DNA of 27,025 bases, taken from NCBI GenBank assembly GCA_964408025.1, contig CAYOXX010000036.1:1-27025 (forward strand). Direction: 5' to 3'. The translations under genes were made by a program, and so were the position numbers. Shown here one piece after another: positions 1 through 8,385 of this stretch. The notes under the pieces are model-generated. The model did not search any database. It saw nothing but the letters and a program-made list of their open reading frames with translations, and was not told the DNA's origin. This DNA comes from CAYOXX01 sp964408025 (GTDB taxonomy: Bacteria > Acidobacteriota > DATKUA01). The first letter of the stretch is position 1; every line of letters begins with the position of its first letter.

Positions 1-1
1 G

Positions 2-394
2 GGGCAACTGGGGGCGGCGCTGGAGGCGCTCGACGCGGCGGGGACGGGAGGGCTGCCGGTGGCGGCGCTTGCCAAGCGGGAGGAGACGCTGTTCGTGCCG
101 GGTAAGCGGAAAGCGGTTCGGCTGCCGAAAACGGACCCGGCGCTGCGGCTGGTGCAGCGGATCAGGGACGAAGCGCACCGGTTCGCCGTCAGCTACCACC
201 GGCAGCGCCGCGCGCAGCGGACGCTAACGACGGCGCTGAGGCGGGTGCCCGGGATCGGCCCGAAGCGGGCGAAGAAGCTGCTGGTGAGATTCGGGTCGCT
301 GGAACGAATCAGGAAAGCCCCGGCCGAAGAGCTGGAGGCGGCGGTGGGCAAGGTGAATGCGAAGGCGCTGATGGAGTATCTGGAAAGCGGCTAG
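2..394 (+). CDS. uvrC: UvrABC system protein C, C-terminal part (5' truncated by window edge)
   Basis: UvrC is the nuclease subunit of the UvrABC nucleotide-excision repair complex and makes both incisions around a DNA lesion in the cytoplasm. The reading frame is open to the left edge and begins in the C-terminal RNase H-like endonuclease region (GQLGAALEAL, then LAKREETLFVPGK, the usual UvrC wording). It continues through a helical linker (IRDEAHRFAVSYHRQRR) into a tandem helix-hairpin-helix domain (VPGIGPKRAKKLLVRFGS) that binds DNA, and ends at a TAG. About 130 residues are present; the GIY-YIG, UVR and most of the second nuclease domain lie outside the window. The next gene is convergent. 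Identification is firm; only the missing start is uncertain. Confidence 0.95.
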   Translation, partial: GQLGAALEALDAAGTGGLPVAALAKREETLFVPGKRKAVRLPKTDPALRLVQRIRDEAHRFAVSYHRQRRAQRTLTTALRRVPGIGPKRAKKLLVRFGSLERIRKAPAEELEAAVGKVNAKALMEYLESG

Positions 395-649
395 AGACAT
401 CGAGATTCTGATAGAAGTGAGCACGGGCGGCATCCGCTTTCGCTTCCGACTACGCCACGGCTTTGTCGGATAAGTAAGCTTCGGCGGACAGGTTAAGCTA
501 CCCACACAGTTGATGGGAAAAACCACGGGCGCCCTAAAGGACGCCCCTACAGTGCTTTACTCACAATTGGTTTGAATTTCGGGTTCTGTACTTAGGCGTG
601 GAGTTTGTTCTTCAAACAGGCTCTAATTGACGCGATTTCCTCGTGAACT
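395..649. other. Convergent intergenic gap between uvrC and the MerR-type gene
   Basis: No gene is supported in these 255 bases. They hold one good family A hairpin repeat (527-551) and, at about 480-500, a degenerate relative of family C (CGGCGGACAGGTTAAG compared with the consensus GGCGGACAAGTTCAG). A GGCGGCATCCGC-like word near 429-440 recurs near 6456-6467 and 4743-4753, so this may be the worn remains of a further repeat. I see no convincing T-tailed terminator for uvrC. Confidence 0.5.
527..551 (+). repeat. Family A palindromic repeat (GC stem, CTAAAG core, CTAC tail)
   Basis: The sequence GGGCGCCCTAAAGGACGCCC is a near-perfect hairpin, followed by the conserved tail CTACA. The same plan (variable GC-rich arms, CCTAAAGG centre, CTAC tail on one side) recurs at 1477, 4689, 4802, 8315 (inverted) and 8362. 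The arms differ between copies but remain complementary within each copy, which suggests the hairpin shape is what is kept. There is no T-tract, so it is unlikely to be a simple terminator. Confidence 0.7.
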
Positions 650-1270
650 TTAATCGTTCTTCATGCGCGGTAGGAACTCGACGATGTGGTCCTTCATCCG
701 CCGCAGGGCTTCTTCAACGTCGGGACCTTTGACGGAGACGCCGTAGAGGTCGGGGCAGCGGGCGATGAGGCCGTGCGTCTCGGTGTCGTTGACGATTTCG
801 ACGAGGTATGTGCGGCCCTTGACCCGCAGCGACTCGATGCGGTGGCTCTCGAACCGCTCGACGGCGCGGTCGATCTGGCGGGCGATGCCTTCGACGGCCA
901 CTGGGAAAACCGGCTGCTGGGGATTGAGCATGTCGACGGGGGTGCCGTTCTCGGGATCGTCGATGTAGATGGAGAGGCCGTCGCTGCGGAAGGTCATATC
1001 GTGGAGGGGGCGCGAGGCGGCTGGGTAGCGGCGGCGGGCTTCGGCGAGGCAACGGCGGATCTTCATCAGCGAGACGCCGGTGTCGAGGAGTTTTTTGAGC
1101 ACGCCCAGCTCGATGAGGTTTGTGCGCGAGTAGAGCCGGCGGGAACCGCGGCCGGCCGCTTTCTGGATCTCCGGAGAGACGAGTCCGGTGCGATCGTAGC
1201 GGTCGATCTGCTTGTAGGTGAGACCGGTGAGCCGGCTCACCAGTCCGGTGCGGAAGCCTTTAGCATTCAT
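650..1270 (-). CDS. MerR-type regulator with DUF433-like and HicB-like antitoxin domains
   Basis: A 206-residue predicted DNA-binding regulator. Residues 8-75 form a MerR-type winged helix (GLTYKQIDRYDRTGLVSPE, then GRGSRRLYSRTNLIELGVLKKLLDTGVS). Residues about 92-125 (FRSDGLSIYIDDP, PVDMLNPQQPVFPVA) resemble the DUF433/VapB45-type domain that often follows such HTH domains. Residues 154-201 (TYLVEIVNDTETHGLIARCP, DLYGVSVKG, EEALRRMKDHIVEFL) match the HicB antitoxin pattern of a beta sheet, PDLPG-like turn and helix. Both added domains come from type II toxin-antitoxin families, but no toxin gene (PIN, HicA) is adjacent. A good promoter lies just upstream and the leader is short with no clear Shine-Dalgarno. 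Convergent to uvrC. The MerR and HicB calls are by eye; the DUF433 call is less sure. The target is unknown. Confidence 0.8.
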   Translation of the reverse strand: MNAKGFRTGLVSRLTGLTYKQIDRYDRTGLVSPEIQKAAGRGSRRLYSRTNLIELGVLKKLLDTGVSLMKIRRCLAEARRRYPAASRPLHDMTFRSDGLSIYIDDPENGTPVDMLNPQQPVFPVAVEGIARQIDRAVERFESHRIESLRVKGRTYLVEIVNDTETHGLIARCPDLYGVSVKGPDVEEALRRMKDHIVEFLPRMKND

Positions 1271-1296
1271 ATGTTATCGGCAAAACGTGAACAAAA

Positions 1297-1326
1297 ATGA
1301 TAGCCCGCGCCGCGATTCGATGTCAA
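1297..1326 (-). promoter_or_regulatory. Sigma-70-type promoter for the MerR/HicB-type regulator
   Basis: On the minus strand TTGACA (1326-1321) and TATCAT (1302-1297) are separated by 18 bases: a perfect -35 and a 5-of-6 -10. The predicted start point is about 20 bases before the ATG at 1270, which would give a very short leader. MerR family proteins commonly bind inside promoter spacers, so autoregulation is possible, but I see no clear inverted repeat in the spacer. Confidence 0.65.
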
Positions 1327-1390
1327 CGATGGCAATTGGAGAGATTTTCGACGGCTTTTTCGGTTTCCCCATGCCGGTATTCCCAAGATG

Positions 1391-1417
1391 GTGACAGACA
1401 GGAATGTCTGTCCCACC
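1391..1417 (+). repeat. Family B palindromic repeat (GACAGACA-GGAA-TGTCTGTC)
   Basis: An 8-bp perfect stem GACAGACA/TGTCTGTC closes a GGAA loop (a GNRA-type tetraloop when read as RNA on this strand). The outer GGTG and CACC lengthen the stem across a small bulge. Identical or nearly identical copies occur at 1540, 8015, 11128-11220, 11726-11818 and 14794-14862. Confidence 0.8.
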
Positions 1418-1441
1418 AAGGAGTAGCGTCGGGCTAAATTT

Positions 1442-1540
1442 ATCCGCCGAAGCGTAGCGAAGGTAAAGCGCGACCAGGCGGCCTAAAGGTCGCCGCTACA
1501 GAGGTGACGTACAGGGATATCCAGTCCGGCTTCGGCGGAT
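1442..1540. repeat. MITE-like unit with 12-bp inverted ends around a family A repeat
   Basis: ATCCGCCGAAGC (1442-1453) is the exact reverse complement of GCTTCGGCGGAT (1529-1540), so a 99-bp segment has perfect 12-bp terminal inverted repeats. Inside is a family A hairpin (1477-1500, GGCGGCCTAAAGGTCGCC then GCTACA). A family B copy abuts the right end (1540-1566). No open frame is convincing inside. The layout is that of a small non-autonomous element or a nested repeat; no target-site duplication was identified. Confidence 0.5.
1477..1500 (+). repeat. Family A palindromic repeat
   Basis: GGCGGCCTAAAGGTCGCC followed by GCTACA. The stem GGCG.CCT/AGG.CGCC closes on AA. It lies within the 99-bp inverted-repeat unit. 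Confidence 0.7.
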
Positions 1541-1566
1541 GACAGACAGGAATGTCTGTCCTACCG
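1540..1566 (+). repeat. Family B palindromic repeat
   Basis: TGACAGACAGGAATGTCTGT with CCTACCGGCTT following, the form with the CTACCGG(C/T)TT tail that is typical of the tandem arrays further right. It directly abuts the inverted-repeat unit at 1442-1540. Confidence 0.8.
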
Positions 1567-1663
1567 GCTTCATGAAAGATAATTACGCCAGTCCAACAAT
1601 GGAGTTGACTTGATTCAGCAATGAGGCAAAACCTACAGAGGACCGGTTCGGGCTTCGATCCTG

Positions 1664-1692
1664 TTGACGCTAGATGGCGAATCTGATAGAAC
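1664..1692 (+). promoter_or_regulatory. Putative secA promoter with extended -10
   Basis: TTGACG (1664-1669), 17-base spacer, TAGAAC (1687-1692), with TG one base ahead of the -10 (TGATAGAAC), the extended -10 arrangement. It sits 26 bases before the ATG at 1718. This placement argues against reading the TTG at 1664 as the secA start codon. The -10 hexamer is only 4 of 6. Confidence 0.45.
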
Positions 1693-1717
1693 GGCGGCAC
1701 TTCGCGAGGTGGTCCAA

Positions 1718-4486
<2,769 letters not shown>

Positions 4487-4594
4487 GACGAGGTGTAGAA
4501 TAGAGTCAATGGGAACTCTTGAATGAGCAGGACGCATCCGCGATGAGTGTTTTCTGCGAACCTTCGGCGGACGTTATCGAGACCGGTTAAAGAT

Positions 4595-4626
4595 GGGCGG
4601 GCCGCGGCCCGCCCTTGGTGTTTATT
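4595..4626 (+). terminator. Likely intrinsic terminator downstream of secA
   Basis: A perfect 20-base GC palindrome at 4595-4614 (arms GGGCGGGC and GCCCGCCC around CGCG) is followed by TTGGTGTTTATT. The tail is T-rich but interrupted by GG. It lies 109 bases past the secA stop. The palindrome is certain; the termination role is inferred. Confidence 0.5.
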
Positions 4627-4688
4627 ATGACAATCTTAATTATGAAAGGTCTCCGATATTGATGTCGACTATCCGCAAAACCGAGCAT

Positions 4689-4713
4689 GGGGGGTATAAA
4701 GGCCCCCCCTACG
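4689..4713 (+). repeat. Family A palindromic repeat
   Basis: GGGGGG then TATAAAGG then CCCCCC and the tail CTACG. It is the first of four hairpin repeats (A, C, A, C) that fill the gap between secA and guaB; each ends in CTACG, at 4709, 4779, 4822 and 4876. Two of the linkers share a CTCGGTT..GGAGCA-like sequence. Confidence 0.65.
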
Positions 4714-4732
4714 TGACTCGGTTTAGGAGCAA

Positions 4733-4783
4733 GGGGGGTGGCGGGCATCCGCCATGGGCAGACAAGTTCAGGCTCCCCCTACG
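4733..4783 (+). repeat. Family C compound hairpin repeat
   Basis: Outer arms GGGGGG and CTCCCCC enclose an inner hairpin (GGCGG-GCAT-CCGCC) followed by GGGCAGACAAGTTCAGG, then the CTACGG tail. The outer arms and tail match family A; the inner hairpin plus GACAAGTTC replaces the simple AA loop. Confidence 0.6.
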
Positions 4784-4801
4784 GACTCGGTTCGGGAGCA
4801 C

Positions 4802-4826
4802 GGGGGCCCTAAAGGCCCCCCCTACG
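4802..4826 (+). repeat. Family A palindromic repeat
   Basis: GGGGGCCCTAAAGGCCCCCC followed by CTACG; the strongest family A stem in the window, closing on AA between CCT and AGG. Confidence 0.7.
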
Positions 4827-4836
4827 GACTTGGTGC

Positions 4837-4880
4837 GGGGGCCCTGCGCCCGAGGCGGACAAGTTCAGGCCCCCCCTACG
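4837..4880 (+). repeat. Family C compound hairpin repeat
   Basis: Outer arms GGGGGCCCT and AGGCCCCCCC pair across an inserted GCGCCCGAGGCGGACAAGTT segment; the tail is CTACG. It ends about 50 bases before the guaB start. The frame that stays open across 4593-4883 is only a by-product of these repeats. Confidence 0.6.
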
Positions 4881-4931
4881 TGATTAGGACTTCGGGGAAG
4901 TAACGTCGAATTAATTGAGAGCGAGGAAGCG

Positions 4932-6401
4932 ATGCTGAAGGATAAGCCGCCGCTGGCGCTTAGCTACGACGACGTGCTGGTGGTGCCGGCGCGCTCGGAG
5001 GTGGTGCCGAAGGACGTCGAGATCGGCACGCGCCTGACCCGGAACATCGGGCTCAACATTCCGCTGGTCAGCGCGGCGATGGACACGGTGACGGAGGCGG
5101 CGATGGCCATAGCGATCGCGCGCCAGGGCGGCATCGGCGTCGTCCACAAGAACCTGGGGATCGAGGCGCAGGCGGCGGAGGTGGACAAGGTCAAACGCTA
5201 CGAGAGCGGCATGATCGTCGACCCGATCACTATCCACCCCGACGAGGCGGTCGGCGAGGCGCTGGGGCTGATGCGCAAGTTCAAGATCGGCGGCGTGCCG
5301 GTGATCGACGACGCCGGGAGGCTGGTCGGCATACTGACCAACCGCGACCTGCGCTTCGAGCCGCGACTTGACCTGCCGGTGAGGGACATGATGACGAAGG
5401 ATAAGCTGATCACCGCGCCGGTGGGCACGACGCTGGAGCAGGCGCGCGAGATCCTGCACCGGCACAAGATCGAGAAGCTCCCGGTGGTCGACGACGAGGG
5501 CTACCTGAAGGGCCTGATCACGGTGAAGGACATCATGAAGAAGATCACCTCGCCCAACGCCTGCAAGGACGAGCTGGGCCGGCTGCGGCTGGCGGCGGCG
5601 GTCGGGGCCTCGCAAGACCTGATCGAGCGGGCGAGCGAGCTGGTGCGGGCGAAGGTCGACTGCCTGGTGCTGGACTCCGCCCACGGGCACAGCGAGGGGG
5701 TGATCAAGTCGCTCGAGCGGCTGAAGAAGGAGTTCGAGGACATCGAAGTGATCGCCGGGAACATCAGCACCGGCGAGGCCGCCTCGGACCTGATCGGCGC
5801 GGGAGCGGACGCTATCAAGGTCGGCCAGGGGCCGGGCGGCATCTGCACCACGAGGGCCGTCTCGGGTGCCGGGATGCCGCAGGTCACCGCTATCGCCAAC
5901 TGCGTGCCGGCGGCGCGCAAGGCGGGTGTGCCGATCATCGCCGACGGGGGGATCAAGTACTCGGGCGACATCGTCAAGGCGATCGCCGCCGGCGCCGACT
6001 GCGTGATGATCGGCGGCCTCTTCGCCGGCACCGAGGAGAGCCCGGGCGAGAAGGTGCTCTACAAGGGCCGCACCTTCAAGGAGTACCGAGGCATGGGCTC
6101 GCTGGGCGCCATGGATAGGGGCGGCCGCGAGCGCTACTTCCAGGACGAATCGCTGAGCTCCGAGAAGCTGGTGCCGGAGGGGATTGAGGGGCGCGTGCCC
6201 TACAAGGGGCCGGTCTCCTCGACGATCTTCCAGCTCATCGGCGGGCTGCGCGCCGGGATGGGCTACTGCGGCTGCCGCACGATCGAGGAGCAGCAGGAGA
6301 AGGCGCGCTTCGTGCGCATCACCAACGCCGGCCTGCGCGAGAGCCATGTCCACGACGTGATCATCACCAAGGAAGCGCCGAATTACCAGCGGGAGCCGTG
6401 A
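4932..6401 (+). CDS. guaB: Inosine-5'-monophosphate dehydrogenase
   Basis: IMP dehydrogenase oxidises IMP to XMP with NAD+, the committed step of guanine nucleotide synthesis. The 489-residue protein is full length and starts after GCGAGGAAGCG. The TIM-barrel begins with LSYDDVLVVPARSEV and PLVSAAMDTVTEA. The inserted CBS pair covers about residues 94-205 (PITIHPDEAVGEAL, GGVPVIDD, LVGILTNRDLRF; LITAPVGTTLEQA, KLPVVDDEGYLKGLITVKD). The barrel resumes with LVLDSAHGHSEGV. Catalytic Cys is C305 in GPGGICTTR; IADGGIKYSGDI and YRGMGSLGAM are intact, as is the Arg-Tyr of the flap (ERYFQ). Unusually the residue two before the catalytic Cys is Gly303 where most bacterial enzymes have Ser (GPGSICTTR). 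It stands alone after a repeat-filled gap. Confidence 0.97.
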   Translation: MLKDKPPLALSYDDVLVVPARSEVVPKDVEIGTRLTRNIGLNIPLVSAAMDTVTEAAMAIAIARQGGIGVVHKNLGIEAQAAEVDKVKRYESGMIVDPITIHPDEAVGEALGLMRKFKIGGVPVIDDAGRLVGILTNRDLRFEPRLDLPVRDMMTKDKLITAPVGTTLEQAREILHRHKIEKLPVVDDEGYLKGLITVKDIMKKITSPNACKDELGRLRLAAAVGASQDLIERASELVRAKVDCLVLDSAHGHSEGVIKSLERLKKEFEDIEVIAGNISTGEAASDLIGAGADAIKVGQGPGGICTTRAVSGAGMPQVTAIANCVPAARKAGVPIIADGGIKYSGDIVKAIAAGADCVMIGGLFAGTEESPGEKVLYKGRTFKEYRGMGSLGAMDRGGRERYFQDESLSSEKLVPEGIEGRVPYKGPVSSTIFQLIGGLRAGMGYCGCRTIEEQQEKARFVRITNAGLRESHVHDVIITKEAPNYQREP

Positions 6402-6494
6402 CCTTTCTCCGTTCTGGCGAGCGAGGATGACCATCCTGCGCAGTGGAAAATTGTGAGCGGCATCCGCTAATGTCCATCCGAATCTTGGTCTGAA
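6402..6494. other. Gap between guaB and the tsaE remnant
   Basis: No gene or clear terminator is seen. It carries the GAGCGGCATCCGCTAATG word that resembles one near 429-440, possibly an old repeat. Confidence 0.4.
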
Positions 6495-6621
6495 CTATTC
6501 TCTGATCTTATCGATTTCCCCCTGGTTCTGCTGTCGTGCGTGCGGAATTCCGCGACTGTCGCGGGGGCGAATGGTATCGAGAGTTTTTGCCCCATTCGAT
6601 GACGACGATGGAGTTGATAGT
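6495..6621 (-). pseudogene. Degenerate duplicate of the tsaE 3' end
   Basis: Read on the minus strand immediately after the channel stop codon, one frame gives NSIVVIEWGK, matching DSVVVVEWGER (residues 104-114) of the intact TsaE encoded at 7531-7956. At the DNA level the plus-strand block GCCCCATTCGATGACGACGA at 6589 matches GCCCCATTCGACGACAACTA at 7621. After frame disruptions, the end of the segment (NQGEIDKIRE) resembles the TsaE end (NTREITRID). It has no start codon or complete domain. It is best explained as the displaced original tail of tsaE, left behind when the channel-bearing segment inserted. Homology of the first block is good; the remainder is suggestive only. Confidence 0.6.
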
Positions 6622-6624
6622 CTT

Positions 6625-7401
6625 TCATTGAATTTGCTTGCCGCAATGTGGGCAAAGCGTTGGCTTGCCTGTCCTTTTTTGCCATTCCTCGATAAAGCCG
6701 GATCCAAGAATTCCGGCCGGCAAAGCGAACATACCGATGCCTAGAATGGAGATGATGGTACCTAAGATCTTACCCGCCAAAGTGATTGGATAGATGTCGC
6801 CATAGCCGACTGTAGTGAGCGTTGCGACCCCCCACCACATTGACGCCGGTATATTCGAGAAAGCGTCAGGTTGCGCGTCACTTTCGAAGAAGTACATCAG
6901 ACTTGAAGCCATTACCAGCAGGATAATCACCACAAAAATTGTGATTAATAGTTCTTCTCTTTTATTAACAAGTACCTTCCCAAGAATCTTGAGTGATCGA
7001 GAGTACCTGCCCATTTTAAATATCCGAAAGAGCCGCACGAGTCGCACCGCCCTTATGAATCTCAAATCCAGGGTGAGTAGCATCGGCAGATAGAAGGGCA
7101 ATATGGCAAGCAAATCAATTACCGCCAAAGGAGACAGGGCGTATTTGATTCTACCAATAACTGATCCCCTGTATCGCTCATCGACCGTGCATACCCATAG
7201 GCGAATAATATATTCAATAGTGAACACCGCCACCGAAAACAACTCAAAGGCAAATAATAGAGTATCAAATTGAGCAGATATATCCCCCACTGTTTCTATA
7301 ACAACAGCAAAGACATTAAGAAAAATCAAGGTCATAATAAAAATAGAAAATCCTCTACCTTCAATGAATTCGAATACTAGTGTTTTCACTTTTTTACGCA
7401 T
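6625..7401 (-). CDS. Voltage-gated potassium-type ion channel with C-terminal CPHC motif
   Basis: A 258-residue inner-membrane channel of the six-helix, single-pore-loop type. Six hydrophobic segments are visible, beginning FSIFIMTLIFLNVFAVVIE. The S4 sensor is RFIRAVRLVRLFRIFKMGR (114-132), with regularly spaced Arg. The pore loop has the K+ selectivity filter TTVGYGD (196-202), then the S6 helix. The tail ends in LCPHCGKQIQ (CPHC at 250-253), half of a zinc-ribbon-like motif. The ATG at 7401 is chosen over one at 7431 because AAAGGAGAG lies 6-7 bases before it. The gene is distinctly more AT-rich than its neighbours. It is followed directly by a relic of the tsaE 3' end and preceded by intact tsaE, which points to acquisition by transfer. 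Potassium selectivity is inferred from the filter. Confidence 0.93.
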   Translation of the reverse strand: MRKKVKTLVFEFIEGRGFSIFIMTLIFLNVFAVVIETVGDISAQFDTLLFAFELFSVAVFTIEYIIRLWVCTVDERYRGSVIGRIKYALSPLAVIDLLAILPFYLPMLLTLDLRFIRAVRLVRLFRIFKMGRYSRSLKILGKVLVNKREELLITIFVVIILLVMASSLMYFFESDAQPDAFSNIPASMWWGVATLTTVGYGDIYPITLAGKILGTIISILGIGMFALPAGILGSGFIEEWQKRTGKPTLCPHCGKQIQ

Positions 7402-7483
7402 CACTCTCTCCTTTTCGTGTCTTTTGTGCATTCTTTAGCCCACGCACCGCTAGAGTCCCTGAATACTACGCCCAAACCGGTAC

Positions 7484-7489
7484 ATTATA
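7484..7489 (-). promoter_or_regulatory. Possible -10 element upstream of the channel gene
   Basis: A perfect TATAAT on the minus strand (GGGTATAATGTACC) lies about 80 bases before the channel start at 7401, in the AT-rich tsaE-channel gap. No good -35 is visible at 16-18 bases, so this is weak evidence that the channel gene has its own promoter. Confidence 0.3.
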
Positions 7490-7530
7490 CCCGATTGGAA
7501 TAATGGGACTGATGCGTGGCTATTTTCTTG

Positions 7531-7956
7531 TCAGTCTATGCGAGTTATTTCCCTGGTGTTTCCTTTAACCAAGCGGAAATGGATTTCAATACCCGGTATT
7601 TGTGTTCTGAGTAGCCTTTCGCCCCATTCGACGACAACTACGGAGTCGGGTTCGAGGAGTTCATCGATGGCGAGTTCCTCGATTGCTGCAGGATCGTCGA
7701 GGCGGTAGAGATCGACGTGGTGGAGGCGGAGTCTGCCGGGGTGTTCGTGGATTATCACGTAGGAGGGGCTGGCGACGCCGTCGGGGTCGTCGACGCCGAG
7801 GCCGCGGGCGAGGCCGCGGACGAAGGTGGTCTTGCCGCTGCCGAGCTCGCCGACTAGGAGAATGAGTTCGCCGCCCCGAAGTTTTTGTGCGAGGTCCTCC
7901 CCCACCCTCTCGGTTTCTTCGGGGCTCGAGGTGAGCCAGGATTTGTCCTCAGTCAT
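7531..7956 (-). CDS. tsaE: tRNA threonylcarbamoyladenosine biosynthesis ATPase TsaE
   Basis: TsaE (YjeE) is the small P-loop ATPase that works with TsaB and TsaD to install t6A at position 37 of ANN-decoding tRNAs. The 141-residue protein has the Walker A GELGSGKTTF (36-45), the SPSY motif (63-66), HHVDLYRLDD (79-88) and VVVVEWGERL (106-115), all typical. It lies downstream of nnrE/nnrD, a common bacterial arrangement, though here separated by 474 bases of repeats. The last ~90 bases (7531-7620) are much more AT-rich than the rest of the gene, and a decayed second copy of this 3' end lies at 6495-6621. The present C-terminus was therefore probably supplied by the incoming channel segment. The protein remains intact. 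Confidence 0.95.
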   Translation of the reverse strand: MTEDKSWLTSSPEETERVGEDLAQKLRGGELILLVGELGSGKTTFVRGLARGLGVDDPDGVASPSYVIIHEHPGRLRLHHVDLYRLDDPAAIEELAIDELLEPDSVVVVEWGERLLRTQIPGIEIHFRLVKGNTREITRID

Positions 7957-8014
7957 TGTCGGGCCGAAGTCTATTCAATATCAAACGAGTTCGTATTGCC
8001 GGGGCTGCGCCCCG

Positions 8015-8041
8015 GTGACAGACACGAATGTCTGTCCCACC
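8015..8041 (+). repeat. Family B palindromic repeat
   Basis: GGTGACAGACACGAATGTCT then GTCCCACC. The stem is perfect and the loop is CGAA instead of GGAA. Confidence 0.75.
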
Positions 8042-8177
8042 ACATTTTTATGGCAGACTATAGTGTTTGTCTCACCATCCTCTATTTGGCAGACAAGAAT
8101 CCGCCGTCCGATTTGGCAGAGACTATCCCACCTAATCTCAGTAGGTAGCTGAGAAATAACTCCATTTATCGCGCGAG

Positions 8178-8288
8178 CGCGATTAAACCACCTCCGCCGA
8201 AGGCGGACAAGTTCAGGTGGTCGCTACATTTTCACCGCGCGATTAGACCACCTCCGCCGAAGGCGGACAAGTTCAGGTCTCCACTATA
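8178..8288 (+). repeat. Tandem pair of family C compound hairpins, 60-base period
   Basis: CGCGATTA(A/G)ACCACCT followed by CCGCCGAAGGCGGACAAGTT and CAGGT occurs at 8178-8218 and again exactly 60 bases later. In the first copy the outer arms ACCACCT (8187-8193) and AGGTGGT (8215-8221) pair around a 21-nt insert containing CCGCC-GAA-GGCGG. The tail CGCTACA after the first copy matches the family A tail; the second tail is degenerate (CCACTATA). Confidence 0.75.
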
Positions 8289-8314
8289 TGCCTTGACGAC
8301 GCGCAACGCTCTCG

Positions 8315-8337
8315 TAGGGGGGTGCTTTAGCGCCCCC
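8315..8337 (-). repeat. Family A palindromic repeat, inverted orientation
   Basis: On the minus strand GGGGGCGCTAAAGCACCCCC is followed by CTA. The core is GCTAAAGC instead of CCTAAAGG; both sides changed and remain complementary, a compensatory difference that supports selection on, or origin through, the hairpin. Confidence 0.7.
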
Positions 8338-8361
8338 GTTATTATGATTCATTATCAAATC

Positions 8362-8385
8362 GGGAGCCCTAAAGGACTCCCCTAC
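8362..8385 (+). repeat. Family A palindromic repeat
   Basis: GGGAGCCCTAAAGGACTCCC followed by CTACA: arms GGGAG.CCT and AGG.CTCCC closing on AA. Confidence 0.7.

Noticed and set aside
1664..1717. TTG at 1664 as the secA start
   Set aside because: It would add 18 residues atypical for SecA and coincides with the -35 hexamer of a likely promoter; the ATG at 1718 has a Shine-Dalgarno and the usual N-terminus.
4593..4883. Open frame of 96 codons downstream of secA
   Set aside because: It is made of the A and C hairpin repeats, has Gly/Pro/Arg-rich composition and no homology that I recognise.
4911..6434. 507-codon open frame antisense to guaB
   Set aside because: It lies opposite a complete IMP dehydrogenase gene; long antisense frames with Leu/Arg/Ala/Asp-rich sequence are a by-product of high GC.
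6467..6707. Two small overlapping open frames beside the channel gene
   Set aside because: They cross the channel 3' end and the tsaE remnant in inconsistent phases, with no ribosome-binding site or recognisable product.
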